Shown here in pieces: positions 7,416 through 12,893 of a stretch of 12,893 nt of DNA. Source of the stretch: Hadesarchaea archaeon DG-33 (GTDB lineage Archaea; Hadarchaeota; Hadarchaeia; Hadarchaeales; Hadarchaeaceae); contig LQHI01000005.1 of NCBI GenBank assembly GCA_001515185.1, positions 1-12,893 of the forward strand, in the 5' to 3' direction. Each line of letters opens with the position of its first letter. Position 1 is the stretch's first letter. Made by a program: the position numbers and the translations under genes. Below the pieces are notes generated by a model. It did not search any database. It was given only the letters and a program-made list of their open reading frames with translations, and was not told the origin of the DNA.

Positions 7416-7544
7416 ATGCTTGAACAGTCACTTAAGCCACGAAAATATGATTATTCGTTGATGCCAACAAATTCAGCACCTGAAAGAGTTCGAGGAAAAG
7501 ATGTTAAAATAATCACGCCGATGTATAACCAGGCAAACAAATGA
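7416..7544 (+). CDS. Candidate small protein (42 aa) translationally coupled to the YkgJ-type gene
   Basis: An ATG opens a 42-codon frame whose TGA overlaps the next gene's ATG as ATGA (7541-7544). The product begins MLEQSLKPRKYDY and ends PMYNQANK; it is basic and hydrophilic, with no membrane segment, cysteine or recognised domain. In favour: a TATA-like box at leaderless distance, the ATGA overlap, and the weak ribosome-binding site of the downstream gene, which would be helped by coupling. Against: it is short and has no known relatives that I recognise. It could instead be a leader peptide for the following gene, or chance. Confidence 0.4.
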   Translation: MLEQSLKPRKYDYSLMPTNSAPERVRGKDVKIITPMYNQANK

Positions 7545-7963
7545 ACCTACGTTACCCCAAAAATCTGCATTTCGAATGCCAGCGATGTGCCAAGTGCTGC
7601 GGCGATGGCTCACACCGCGGGCGAAATATCTTGTTGCTTGAATCCGAAGTCAAGCGAATATCTAAAACAACGGGATCAAGACCTCTCTCGTTCGCCTCCC
7701 GTTCGTTGAGCGTTCAGCCTTACCGCTACCGAATGAAAAAAAGAGGGGGAAAATGCGTCTTCCTCTATGGAAAAGCTTGTAGGATCTACAAAATTAGGCC
7801 GCTCATCTGCCGCTTTTACCCGTTCTCGCTCAAAAAGGGCAGCAACGGCTATAAGTTCGAGTTTTCGGAGAAGTGCCCAGGTATCGATATTGGGAATGCC
7901 CTCAAAAAGAGTGACTTTGAGAGAATGTTTGAAGAAGCAAAAAAAATATTGCAATATTCATAA
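7541..7963 (+). CDS. YkgJ family cysteine-cluster protein
   Basis: A 140-residue protein with the Zn/Fe-binding cysteine pattern of the YkgJ/CxxCxxCC family (PF03692). There is FECQRCAKCC at 11-20 (Cys13, 16, 19, 20), then Cys72 (GKCVFL), Cys80 (ACRIYKIRP), Cys90 (CRFYPF) and Cys112 (EKCPG). The family motif 'C.IY..RP..CR.YPF' is clear. These are small cytoplasmic proteins thought to chelate a metal or iron-sulfur cluster; the reaction is unknown in most. The ATG overlaps the stop of a small ORF before it. The 3' end would overlap by 6 bases a broken minus-strand ORF. The gene and its surroundings are visibly AT-richer than the flanking genes. Confidence 0.85.
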   Translation: MNLRYPKNLHFECQRCAKCCGDGSHRGRNILLLESEVKRISKTTGSRPLSFASRSLSVQPYRYRMKKRGGKCVFLYGKACRIYKIRPLICRFYPFSLKKGSNGYKFEFSEKCPGIDIGNALKKSDFERMFEEAKKILQYS

Positions 7964-8082
7964 CATCACTTCCTTTTTCATCGTTTTCATTATTCTTTCC
8001 TTAACAATCTCATTTGCAGCTTCCCTTGCAGCTACCCCTTTTCTCTAGCTCTCTCCGATATTTTTTTCTGGGCCAAATCCAT
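7958..8082 (-). pseudogene. Possible broken small gene (single-base frameshift)
   Basis: On the minus strand an ATG at 8080-8082 reads MDLAQKKISERAREKG and stops at TAG directly after the run AAAAGGGG (near 8031-8038). With one extra base in that run the frame continues VAAREAANEIVKERI and on to a TGA at 7958-7960. The joined 41-residue product would be one charged, helix-forming peptide, with the stop just overlapping the YkgJ-type gene's end. No Shine-Dalgarno is seen before the ATG. It may be a real small gene with a sequencing error in the homopolymer, a decaying gene, or chance coding potential in AT-rich DNA. Confidence 0.25.
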
Positions 8083-8300
8083 CTAGGTTATCATTCAAAC
8101 ATCCCTATGAATACCTCTTTTGAGCCCCTATCTCTAGTCTCACATTTTGTGGCTTTAGAGCTGTGCACATGTCCTAGGAAGCGTTTGTGCTAGTATCAGA
8201 CACTTTTTTTCCCGATCACCTCAGATTTGCGCTTAAAATATTTGTTACTCATAGCACAAGTCTTTTGAACACAGCCACCAGATTAAAAATTGGTGCATTT
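7964..8300. other. AT-rich intergenic stretch of 337 bases
   Basis: No intact gene is supported here. It holds most of the broken minus-strand ORF (to 8082), T7 runs at 8061-8067 and near 8204-8210 that could act as archaeal terminators on the plus strand, and the promoter of the winged-helix gene at its right end. No tRNA, box C/D guide or repeat could be recognised. An in-frame start at 8187 would extend the winged-helix protein into this stretch, but its product looks unlike coding sequence and has no ribosome-binding site. Confidence 0.5.
8232..8243 (+). promoter_or_regulatory. Possible TATA box of the winged-helix gene
   Basis: CTTAAAATATTT lies about 60 bases before the ATG at 8301, which would give a leader of about 35-40 bases. 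GGTG at 8292-8295 is the Shine-Dalgarno, five bases before that ATG. Confidence 0.4.
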
Positions 8301-8570
8301 ATGCAGGAATTTCCAGAATTCATCGAGGAGGAAGAGGAAGAAGAAAGCTGGCCGACGACCATAAGGTTGGAGATAATCGAGTACATCCTCCGCCGCCACG
8401 GTGCCCTGCGTGCTCCGGACCTAGCGCATATCTTGGATTGGAAAGTCCGGGAGATCAATCGCGTGCTTCGCCAGCTAGAGAGCTCCGGTCGCGCGAAGCG
8501 CATGAAACTGGGCAAGAACTATGTTTGGTCTTCGATCGAGGAGCCTCACCTAACTCCCATGCATTACTAG
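8301..8570 (+). CDS. Small winged-helix DNA-binding protein with acidic N-terminus
   Basis: An 89-residue protein. Residues 9-15 are seven glutamates in a row, followed by a winged helix-turn-helix at about 18-77: IRLEIIEYILRRHG (helix 1), RAPDLAHIL (helix 2), KVREINRVLRQLESSG (recognition helix) and the wing RAKRMKLGKNYVW. The arrangement is like MarR/ArsR-type or replication-related winged helices, but I do not recognise a specific family. The start at 8301 is chosen because GGTG lies five bases before it and because the reading frame upstream has no coding look. The short acidic arm could mimic DNA or bind a partner. It stands alone, about 155 bases before moaC, and T-runs after its stop could end its transcript. 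Confidence 0.7.
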   Translation: MQEFPEFIEEEEEEESWPTTIRLEIIEYILRRHGALRAPDLAHILDWKVREINRVLRQLESSGRAKRMKLGKNYVWSSIEEPHLTPMHY

Positions 8571-8594
8571 GCGGGCCTCGAACCCCTGGGCGAC

Positions 8595-8600
8595 TTTTTT
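8595..8600 (+). terminator. Possible oligo-T terminator after the winged-helix gene
   Basis: A T6 run at 8595-8600, followed by a T4 run a few bases later, begins 24 bases after the winged-helix stop. Archaeal RNA polymerase ends transcription at such T tracts without a needed hairpin. Confidence 0.35.
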
Positions 8601-8685
8601 CACCCTTTTGATCCTTGCGCGATCGAGCGACTTGTGGGTCGATTAGGCTGTGACTTTGGCGGAAGCGCCTCAAGAAAAGGACCTA

Positions 8686-8696
8686 AACTTTTATTG
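8686..8696 (+). promoter_or_regulatory. Possible TATA box of the moaC-moaB-moeA operon
   Basis: AACTTTTATTG is centred about 35 bases before the ATG at 8726, giving a leader of only about 8-10 bases or none. No known molybdenum-cofactor riboswitch structure could be recognised in the 155-base spacer. Confidence 0.4.
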
Positions 8697-8725
8697 CTCG
8701 TCGGGTAATGCTTTAGCGTGGTCAG

Positions 8726-9160
8726 ATGGTCAAGATGGTCGACATCGGATCAAAGCCATCAGTATCCCGAGTGGCGAGAGCAAGCGGTTTTATCCGCTTG
8801 AAACCCGAAACGCTCCAAAAGATCAAGGCGGACGAGGTGTCCAAGGGTGATGCGCTGGCAGTGGCCCAGACCGCTGCGATTTTGGCGGTCAAGCGCACCC
8901 CGGAACTCATCCCCTTAACCCACCAAATTACAATTACAGGCACTGATGTAATTTTTAAGCTGGAGAAGGAGGGGGTTCGCGTCGAGGTCGAGGTCAAAAG
9001 CACGGGGCAGACCGGCGTCGAGATGGAAGCCTTGGTTGGTGTGACGAGTGCACTGCTCACAATTTGGGACATGGTGAAAAGCTTGGAAAAGGACGAGGCC
9101 GGACAGTACCCCACGACTTCGATCGAGGATATTTGTGTGTCAAAGAAGGTGAAAGGTTGA
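8726..9160 (+). CDS. moaC: Cyclic pyranopterin monophosphate synthase MoaC
   Basis: Second half of step one of molybdenum-cofactor synthesis: rearranges the MoaA product to cyclic pyranopterin monophosphate. The 144 residues begin MVKMVDIGSKPSVSR and carry VSKGDALAVAQTA (Lys40), KRTPELIPLTH (56-66, His66), GVEMEALVGVTSALLTIWDM (97-116; Glu99, Glu101, Asp115) and Lys118. The family usually has IPLCHP; here it is IPLTHQ, keeping the histidine. The start could also be the second ATG at 8735, which gives the more usual family beginning MVD; the ribosome-binding site does not settle this. The TGA shares two bases with the TTG start of moaB. No moaA is seen nearby. Confidence 0.93.
   Translation: MVKMVDIGSKPSVSRVARASGFIRLKPETLQKIKADEVSKGDALAVAQTAAILAVKRTPELIPLTHQITITGTDVIFKLEKEGVRVEVEVKSTGQTGVEMEALVGVTSALLTIWDMVKSLEKDEAGQYPTTSIEDICVSKKVKG
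9148..9159 (+). promoter_or_regulatory. Shine-Dalgarno and TTG start of moaB
   Basis: GGTGA at 9148-9152 lies about five bases before TTG at 9157-9159, which overlaps the moaC TGA as TTGA. The reading frame is open further up (an in-frame ATG lies at 9064 inside moaC), but the protein homology begins only after the TTG, so this start is preferred. Confidence 0.65.
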
Positions 9161-9672
9161 GTGCGATCGAGCACCGCAAGGAAGCGCCAAAACACCTGAG
9201 GATAGCAGTCCTTGTCGTGAGCGATACTCGAGCAGCGGCGATGCGCGAAGGACGCGACGAAGACGTTTCTGGAAAACTCATAGAACAAAGCGCGCGCGAG
9301 GTCGGGCACGAGACGACCAGGTTGATAGTTCCAGATGACGCCCATGAGATAAAAAAAGCGATTCAAAAGTTCACCACGGATAAAAAAATCGATGCCGTGA
9401 TAACGACAGGCGGCACTGGCATAGCAAGGCGTGATGTCACAATCGAAACTTTGAGCCCGCTCTTCGAAAAGGAATTGCCGGGATTCGGTGAAATCCTGCG
9501 GCGCGTCGGTTATGAAAAGGTCGGCACGGCGGCGCTTTTGACCTTAGCTACTGCAGGCCTCATCGAGAGGAAACCGGTTTTTTGCTTACCCGGAACCCCG
9601 AACGCAGCAGAAGTCGCGATGAAACTTATCCTTCCCGAATTGGGGCACATCATCAAGCACGCACGTGAGTGA
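9157..9672 (+). CDS. moaB: Molybdopterin adenylyltransferase-like protein MoaB/MogA
   Basis: Activates molybdopterin by adenylylation before metal insertion. With the TTG start the protein has 171 residues, a normal length. Visible motifs: IAVLVVSDTR (16-25), the flexible loop REGRDEDVSGK (30-40), VITTGGTGIARRDVT (81-95), the family's ELPGFGEILR (106-115), VGTAALLTLATAGL (122-135) and VFCLPGTPNA (141-150). TGGTG and LPGTP form the pterin/nucleotide-binding site in MogA-like folds. The frame overlaps moaC by two bases and moeA by up to eight, so the three are translated as one operon. The short first segment MSAIEHRKEAPKH is typical of archaeal MoaB. Confidence 0.92.
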   Translation: MSAIEHRKEAPKHLRIAVLVVSDTRAAAMREGRDEDVSGKLIEQSAREVGHETTRLIVPDDAHEIKKAIQKFTTDKKIDAVITTGGTGIARRDVTIETLSPLFEKELPGFGEILRRVGYEKVGTAALLTLATAGLIERKPVFCLPGTPNAAEVAMKLILPELGHIIKHARE

Positions 9673-10906
9673 GATGCGAGTTCGAATGCGGGGCTTCGCC
9701 AGTCGCACAAAGCTCAAGGATGCCTTGAAGCTCGTACTCTCGCGAGTAAAACCTCTGGATTCTGAGATGGTGTTGTTCGAGCGAGCGTTGGGGCGCGTGC
9801 TGGCCGAGGATGTCGTTTCAAAAACAGATATTCCCCCCTTCAATCGCTCGGCCGTCGATGGTTACGCGGTTCGCGCAGCTGATACATTTGGGGCAAGTGA
9901 AACAAAACCTAAAAAACTCCGTGTAGTCGGTTCCGCGAAAATAGGGGTTGCAACCAAATCTCGTGTTCGAAAAGGCGAGGCGATCAAACTGATGACGGGG
10001 GCACCGATGCCTCAGGGTGCGGATGCAGTCGTAATGGTCGAGCACACTAAAATAGAGGGAAAACACATCGCTGTGCTGGCGTCGCTCACACCCGGCAAGA
10101 ATGTTTCAGCTCGGGGGGAGGATGTTCGCGCAGGCGAGGTAGTGCTGAGGCGCGGGCAGCAGCTCAGGCCCCAAGATATCGGCATGCTTTCATCAATCAG
10201 CCATCTTAAGGTGCTGGTTTTTCGGAGACCGAAAGTTGCAATTATCGCGACCGGGTCCGAACTCAGGCGCCCAGGCACGCGACTAAAATCAGGTCAAATT
10301 ACGGACATTAACAGATACTCTTTATCCGCGGGAGTTACGAGCTGCGGTGGCGTGGCGAACCCGCTCGACATCACCCCCGACAAACAACAAGCGATGCGCC
10401 GCGTACTACAAAAAGCACTGAAAAATGATGTTGTCCTTATTTCTGGTGGAAGTTCGGTGGGGGAGCATGATATCGCCCCCGATATGGTTGCCGAGCTCGG
10501 GGAGCTGCTTTTCCATGGTGTTACTTTACGTCCGGGTGGTCCAACCGCATTTGGAATCGTTCGGGGTAAACCGGTATTCTGTCTAGCTGGTTTTCCAGTT
10601 GCCTCGCTGGTTGCTTTCGACATGCTGGTCAGGCCCGCGATTTGGGTGATGCAGGGGCTGCCCCCGGATTGGGGATGCCTAAGGGTTCGGACCAAGCTGA
10701 CACGCAAAGTTGCCTCGAGCTTGGGACGCGTGGACGTGGTACGAGTGCGAGTCTGGAGTGAGGCAGATAAACTCTTGGCTGAACCGATCCGAGTCACCGG
10801 TTCAGGCATTCTGAGCTCGATGACGCGCGCTGATGGGTTCATTCTCGTTCCTGAAAATGTGGAAGGTTTTGGAAAGGGTATTATCGTAGAGGTCGAACTT
10901 TATTAA
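9665..10906 (+). CDS. moeA: Molybdopterin molybdenumtransferase MoeA
   Basis: Inserts molybdate (or tungstate) into adenylylated molybdopterin with release of AMP, completing the cofactor. The 413 residues carry the family's domain order: N-terminal PPFNRSAVDGYAV (57-69), LMTGAPMPQGADAVV (109-123), GEDVRAGE (151-158), the MogA-like domain with IIATGSEL (193-200), ISGGSSVGEHD (259-269), HGVTLRPGGP (284-293) and CLAGFPVASLV (306-316), and the C-terminal beta barrel (about 338-413). In that last motif most relatives have PGNP or PGYP; here it is AGFP. There is no C-terminal periplasmic-binding-like domain as found in some longer archaeal MoeA. The GTG start overlaps moaB by 8 bases; ATG at 9674 or 9686 are possible alternatives. 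Confidence 0.93.
   Translation: MSEMRVRMRGFASRTKLKDALKLVLSRVKPLDSEMVLFERALGRVLAEDVVSKTDIPPFNRSAVDGYAVRAADTFGASETKPKKLRVVGSAKIGVATKSRVRKGEAIKLMTGAPMPQGADAVVMVEHTKIEGKHIAVLASLTPGKNVSARGEDVRAGEVVLRRGQQLRPQDIGMLSSISHLKVLVFRRPKVAIIATGSELRRPGTRLKSGQITDINRYSLSAGVTSCGGVANPLDITPDKQQAMRRVLQKALKNDVVLISGGSSVGEHDIAPDMVAELGELLFHGVTLRPGGPTAFGIVRGKPVFCLAGFPVASLVAFDMLVRPAIWVMQGLPPDWGCLRVRTKLTRKVASSLGRVDVVRVRVWSEADKLLAEPIRVTGSGILSSMTRADGFILVPENVEGFGKGIIVEVELY
10898..10906 (+). promoter_or_regulatory. Possible TATA box before the coiled-coil/ATPase pair
   Basis: CTTTATTAA at the very end of moeA is about 35-43 bases before the GTG at 10941, so the downstream pair may have its own promoter. Read-through from the molybdenum-cofactor operon (34-base gap) is also possible. 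Confidence 0.3.
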
Positions 10907-10940
10907 TCGAGCGTTTGATTACGTTAAGGAGCGTGATTTA

Positions 10941-11105
10941 GTGACAGGAAAGATTGAGGATATGGTAGCTGATTTAATCGCCGAGCTCAGACATCGACTC
11001 GGCGATCTTGAGCGCCGCGTTGCGTCCCTTGAGCTATCACTCGGAAATATTCAGCCACCCAATTGTGCCAGCAAGATTGTTAAGCCAAAGCGCCACAGCA
11101 GATGA
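10941..11105 (+). CDS. Small coiled-coil protein (54 aa), coupled to the secretion ATPase
   Basis: A GTG start with GGAG at 10928-10931 (nine bases before) opens 54 codons. The product begins MTGKIEDMVADLIAEL; hydrophobic residues Val9, Ile13, Leu16, Leu20, Leu23, Val27, Leu30 and Leu34 follow a strict 4-3 spacing, so residues about 5-36 should form a coiled coil. A polar tail with one cysteine (Cys42) ends in the basic stretch KPKRHSR. There is no signal peptide or membrane segment. The TGA overlaps the ATG of the following ATPase as ATGA, which strongly suggests joint expression and perhaps a shared complex. I do not recognise a family. Confidence 0.65.
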   Translation: MTGKIEDMVADLIAELRHRLGDLERRVASLELSLGNIQPPNCASKIVKPKRHSR

Positions 11106-12893
11106 GAATTATGGCGCTTCGGACCTATCGTTCCGGCCCACTTCAGGTTGCAGAAATCGAGTGTTATGGGTGCGAAGGACTAAGTTCACTCGAAGATAAG
11201 CGTTGTCGCGCCTGTGTGCTCGAGCAGCTCGGTGCGCAAAACTTGGTGGACCAAGTTACCCTTCGCCGGGCCTATAAACGGGTGTACTGTTCGAGCGAGC
11301 TCTCAAAACTCGCCAGAACTCTAGCTGTACTTAAGCAGCTCATTTTCGACCGTGCATCCTATGGGGTGAGCGAGAAAGGCAAGTGCAAAAGTTGCGTGGA
11401 TAAACGATGCAAAGAATTGACCGAGCAATGGGGAAAACTTCTAGAGGCACCGCACGATTTTTCACCGATTGAGGAATTGGCTAAAAAATACAGTGGACTC
11501 AAAGGCGAATGCGCGAAATGCACCGAGCGTTATTTCCTAAAACTCCTCGCGAGCGCAAGGACAGGGCTGGCGGACATTACAGCCATCCAAAAAGCTGACG
11601 AAACGGATTACGACGAGGTTTTTGCAGCGCGGGTGATGCCGTTTTTCGTCGAGGGAATTTGTCATCCGCCAAGGCACAGGTTAAAACTGCTTGAAACTTA
11701 TGAGTTAGCCGAGCGACGAGGCACCGTTCGGATCTATGAACAGCTTGATCGTCCGCTGCCTTTTTACCAGCTTGATCTTCCAGAGTTCAAGATGCCCGCG
11801 GAGCACCTACAGTTGCTGGATGATGCATATAAATTTGAGACGACGGCCCAGCCGGGACACGCCCGTTTCGCCTTCCCAACGCGAATCTCGGGGTTCCTCG
11901 ATGATTGGTACAATGTTTTGCTACACATCCTTCGGGATCGTTCAGATGCCAAGATTCCCTCTGGTAAGCTTAGGGAACTAGCCAAGCAGATGTCTGGCTG
12001 GCTCACCTACCGGTGGCTTGAACCCCTCAGCTACGATGACAAACTCACCGACATTTACGTCCCTGCACCGCCCGAACTTCAGCCGATTCGAGTCGTCCAC
12101 GAACGTTGGGATATGTGCGAGACTGGCATCCATTGGACGACGCCGGCTCTGTTGGGATTTGGAGAAACTCTCGCTTCCCGCCTCGCGACATCATTCGATG
12201 AAGTTCGTCCGCAGCTGGACATTGAAATTCCCGAGCTTGGAATGCGATTGTTTTTGAGTCGGTACCCCGCGATATGGTCGAAAAGCATCGCGATATCGGT
12301 TAGGAAGCGCCGCCGCCGAGCTTGGACTCAACCACTCTTCCTCGAGCGGGGCACGCTCACACCTCTCGCCAGCTCGCTCGTGAGCAACCTCGTCCGGCGA
12401 GGCGCTTCAGCTTTTATCATAGGCGAGATGGGGAGTGCGAAGACCAGCGAAGTCGAGACGCTAGTGCCCGAGATAGGCCCCCACCAACGCATCATAGCAT
12501 TTCAGGATACGGAGGAACTCCATCTCGAGGAGCTCGTTGCACACGGTTACTCAATCGAAAATGTGCGAATTGCTGATGCCGAGCATCTCCAACGCCAAAT
12601 TGATGCCTTCCTTCGAGGAGGCGCGGCATACTGGCTCATCACGGAGGTACGGGCGATGGAGGCAGTTAGAGCGGCTTTGGGGGCGGCAGCGCGTCAGGGA
12701 AGTCAACCAATCGTGAGCAGCTTTCACGCCCGCTCGAAGCGCGAGATGTTTGATCTGGTGTGCCGCATCATGGGATTACATGACGCAGCCTACAAGTACG
12801 TCGATCTTGTCATCAGCACCGCCCGCTTTTCCACTCCCACCGGCACCATCAGGCGGATAATAGAGGTGGCTGAGGTACTCAAAGATTGGGATG
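11102..12893 (+). CDS. Archaeal type II/IV secretion (pilus) ATPase, VirB11/GspE/FlaI-like, 3'-truncated by the window edge
   Basis: A reading frame of 597 codons open to the right edge. It resembles archaeal COG0630 secretion ATPases that power type IV pilus assembly at the cytoplasmic membrane. Visible: an N-terminal cysteine-rich region (Cys21, 24, 35, 38, 63, 95, 98, 103, 137, 140, 187), a middle domain with LTDIYVPAPPELQPIRVVHE (315-334) and LDIEIPELGMRL (372-383), SVRKRRRRAWTQPLFLERG (399-417), the P-loop GEMGSAKTS (441-449), the Asp box FQDTEEL (467-473), the Walker B region LITEVRAMEA (512-521) and the His box SSFHARS (539-545). The usual P-loop GSGKT is GSAKT here, and the common G-E-V-R of Walker B is T-E-V-R. 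It starts within the stop of the coiled-coil gene. A membrane platform protein and pilins would be expected beyond the window. Confidence 0.85.
   Translation, partial: MRIMALRTYRSGPLQVAEIECYGCEGLSSLEDKRCRACVLEQLGAQNLVDQVTLRRAYKRVYCSSELSKLARTLAVLKQLIFDRASYGVSEKGKCKSCVDKRCKELTEQWGKLLEAPHDFSPIEELAKKYSGLKGECAKCTERYFLKLLASARTGLADITAIQKADETDYDEVFAARVMPFFVEGICHPPRHRLKLLETYELAERRGTVRIYEQLDRPLPFYQLDLPEFKMPAEHLQLLDDAYKFETTAQPGHARFAFPTRISGFLDDWYNVLLHILRDRSDAKIPSGKLRELAKQMSGWLTYRWLEPLSYDDKLTDIYVPAPPELQPIRVVHERWDMCETGIHWTTPALLGFGETLASRLATSFDEVRPQLDIEIPELGMRLFLSRYPAIWSKSIAISVRKRRRRAWTQPLFLERGTLTPLASSLVSNLVRRGASAFIIGEMGSAKTSEVETLVPEIGPHQRIIAFQDTEELHLEELVAHGYSIENVRIADAEHLQRQIDAFLRGGAAYWLITEVRAMEAVRAALGAAARQGSQPIVSSFHARSKREMFDLVCRIMGLHDAAYKYVDLVISTARFSTPTGTIRRIIEVAEVLKDWD

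Noticed and set aside
7767..8048. Plus-strand frame with a hydrophobic tail resembling a membrane segment
   Set aside because: It is a shadow of the YkgJ-type gene in another frame, and its hydrophobic tail comes from the T-rich strand opposite the broken minus-strand ORF.
8187..8300. Extended start for the winged-helix protein (38 extra residues)
   Set aside because: The extension has no Shine-Dalgarno, crosses an oligo-T run and the likely promoter, and shows no coding character.
8570..8600. A GTTCGAGG tRNA T-arm-like stretch on the minus strand after the winged-helix gene
   Set aside because: The flanking five bases do not form a T stem, and no acceptor, D or anticodon stems could be placed on either side.
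9064..9156. Upstream ATG at 9064 as the start of moaB
   Set aside because: It lies deep inside moaC, and the residues it adds do not match the MoaB family; the TTG at 9157 has a Shine-Dalgarno.
10294..10842. Long minus-strand frame opposite moeA
   Set aside because: Lies wholly within moeA, which has all family motifs; the antisense product is rich in Ser, Thr and Pro as shadows usually are.
11736..12576. Several short frames on both strands near the right end
   Set aside because: All fall inside the continuous secretion ATPase frame that runs from 11102 off the window.

Overview
The window is archaeal chromosomal DNA. The evidence is a family B DNA polymerase, a Tfx-type regulator, a type II methionine aminopeptidase, the adjacent Nop5-fibrillarin pair of box C/D RNPs, and a secretion ATPase of the archaeal pilus type. 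Promoter-like A/T boxes lie about 25-40 bases before starts, Shine-Dalgarno cores are GGAG or GGTG, and many starts are GTG. Tfx and this gene mix suggest a euryarchaeal or related uncultured lineage, but the sequence does not fix a taxon. Almost every gene is a single-copy housekeeping gene; no insertion sequence, CRISPR array, rRNA or convincing tRNA is visible.

Layout. 1-1923: 3' part of polB, running in from outside the window and overlapping tail-to-tail with tfx (minus strand). tfx is divergent from map (type II methionine aminopeptidase), and a short inverted repeat of A/T boxes lies between their starts. 3275-3415 is a spacer between convergent units and holds a possible hairpin. 3416-6427 (minus) runs radical SAM protein -> nop5 -> flpA; nop5 and flpA are one base apart and encode core partners of the 2'-O-methylation machine. 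Divergent from the radical SAM gene is pdxS (6483-7340). Its product has all three expected catalytic residues but seems to lack about 17 residues of the usual C-terminal part of the barrel.

7341-8300 is an AT-richer, gene-poor patch. It has a candidate 42-codon leaderless ORF coupled by an ATGA overlap to a YkgJ-type cysteine-cluster gene, and on the minus strand traces of a short broken ORF. A small winged-helix gene with a run of seven glutamates follows. 8726-10906 is a molybdenum-cofactor operon, moaC-moaB-moeA, with overlapping gene ends and a TTG start for moaB.

10941 to the right edge holds a two-gene unit: a 54-codon ORF encoding an almost pure coiled coil, then, through another ATGA overlap, a long ORF (11102 to beyond the end) for an archaeal type II/IV secretion (pilus) ATPase. 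The ATPase has a cysteine-rich N-terminal region and an altered P-loop. This small-protein/ATPase pair, the shortened PdxS and the small ORF before the YkgJ-type gene are the points most worth checking.
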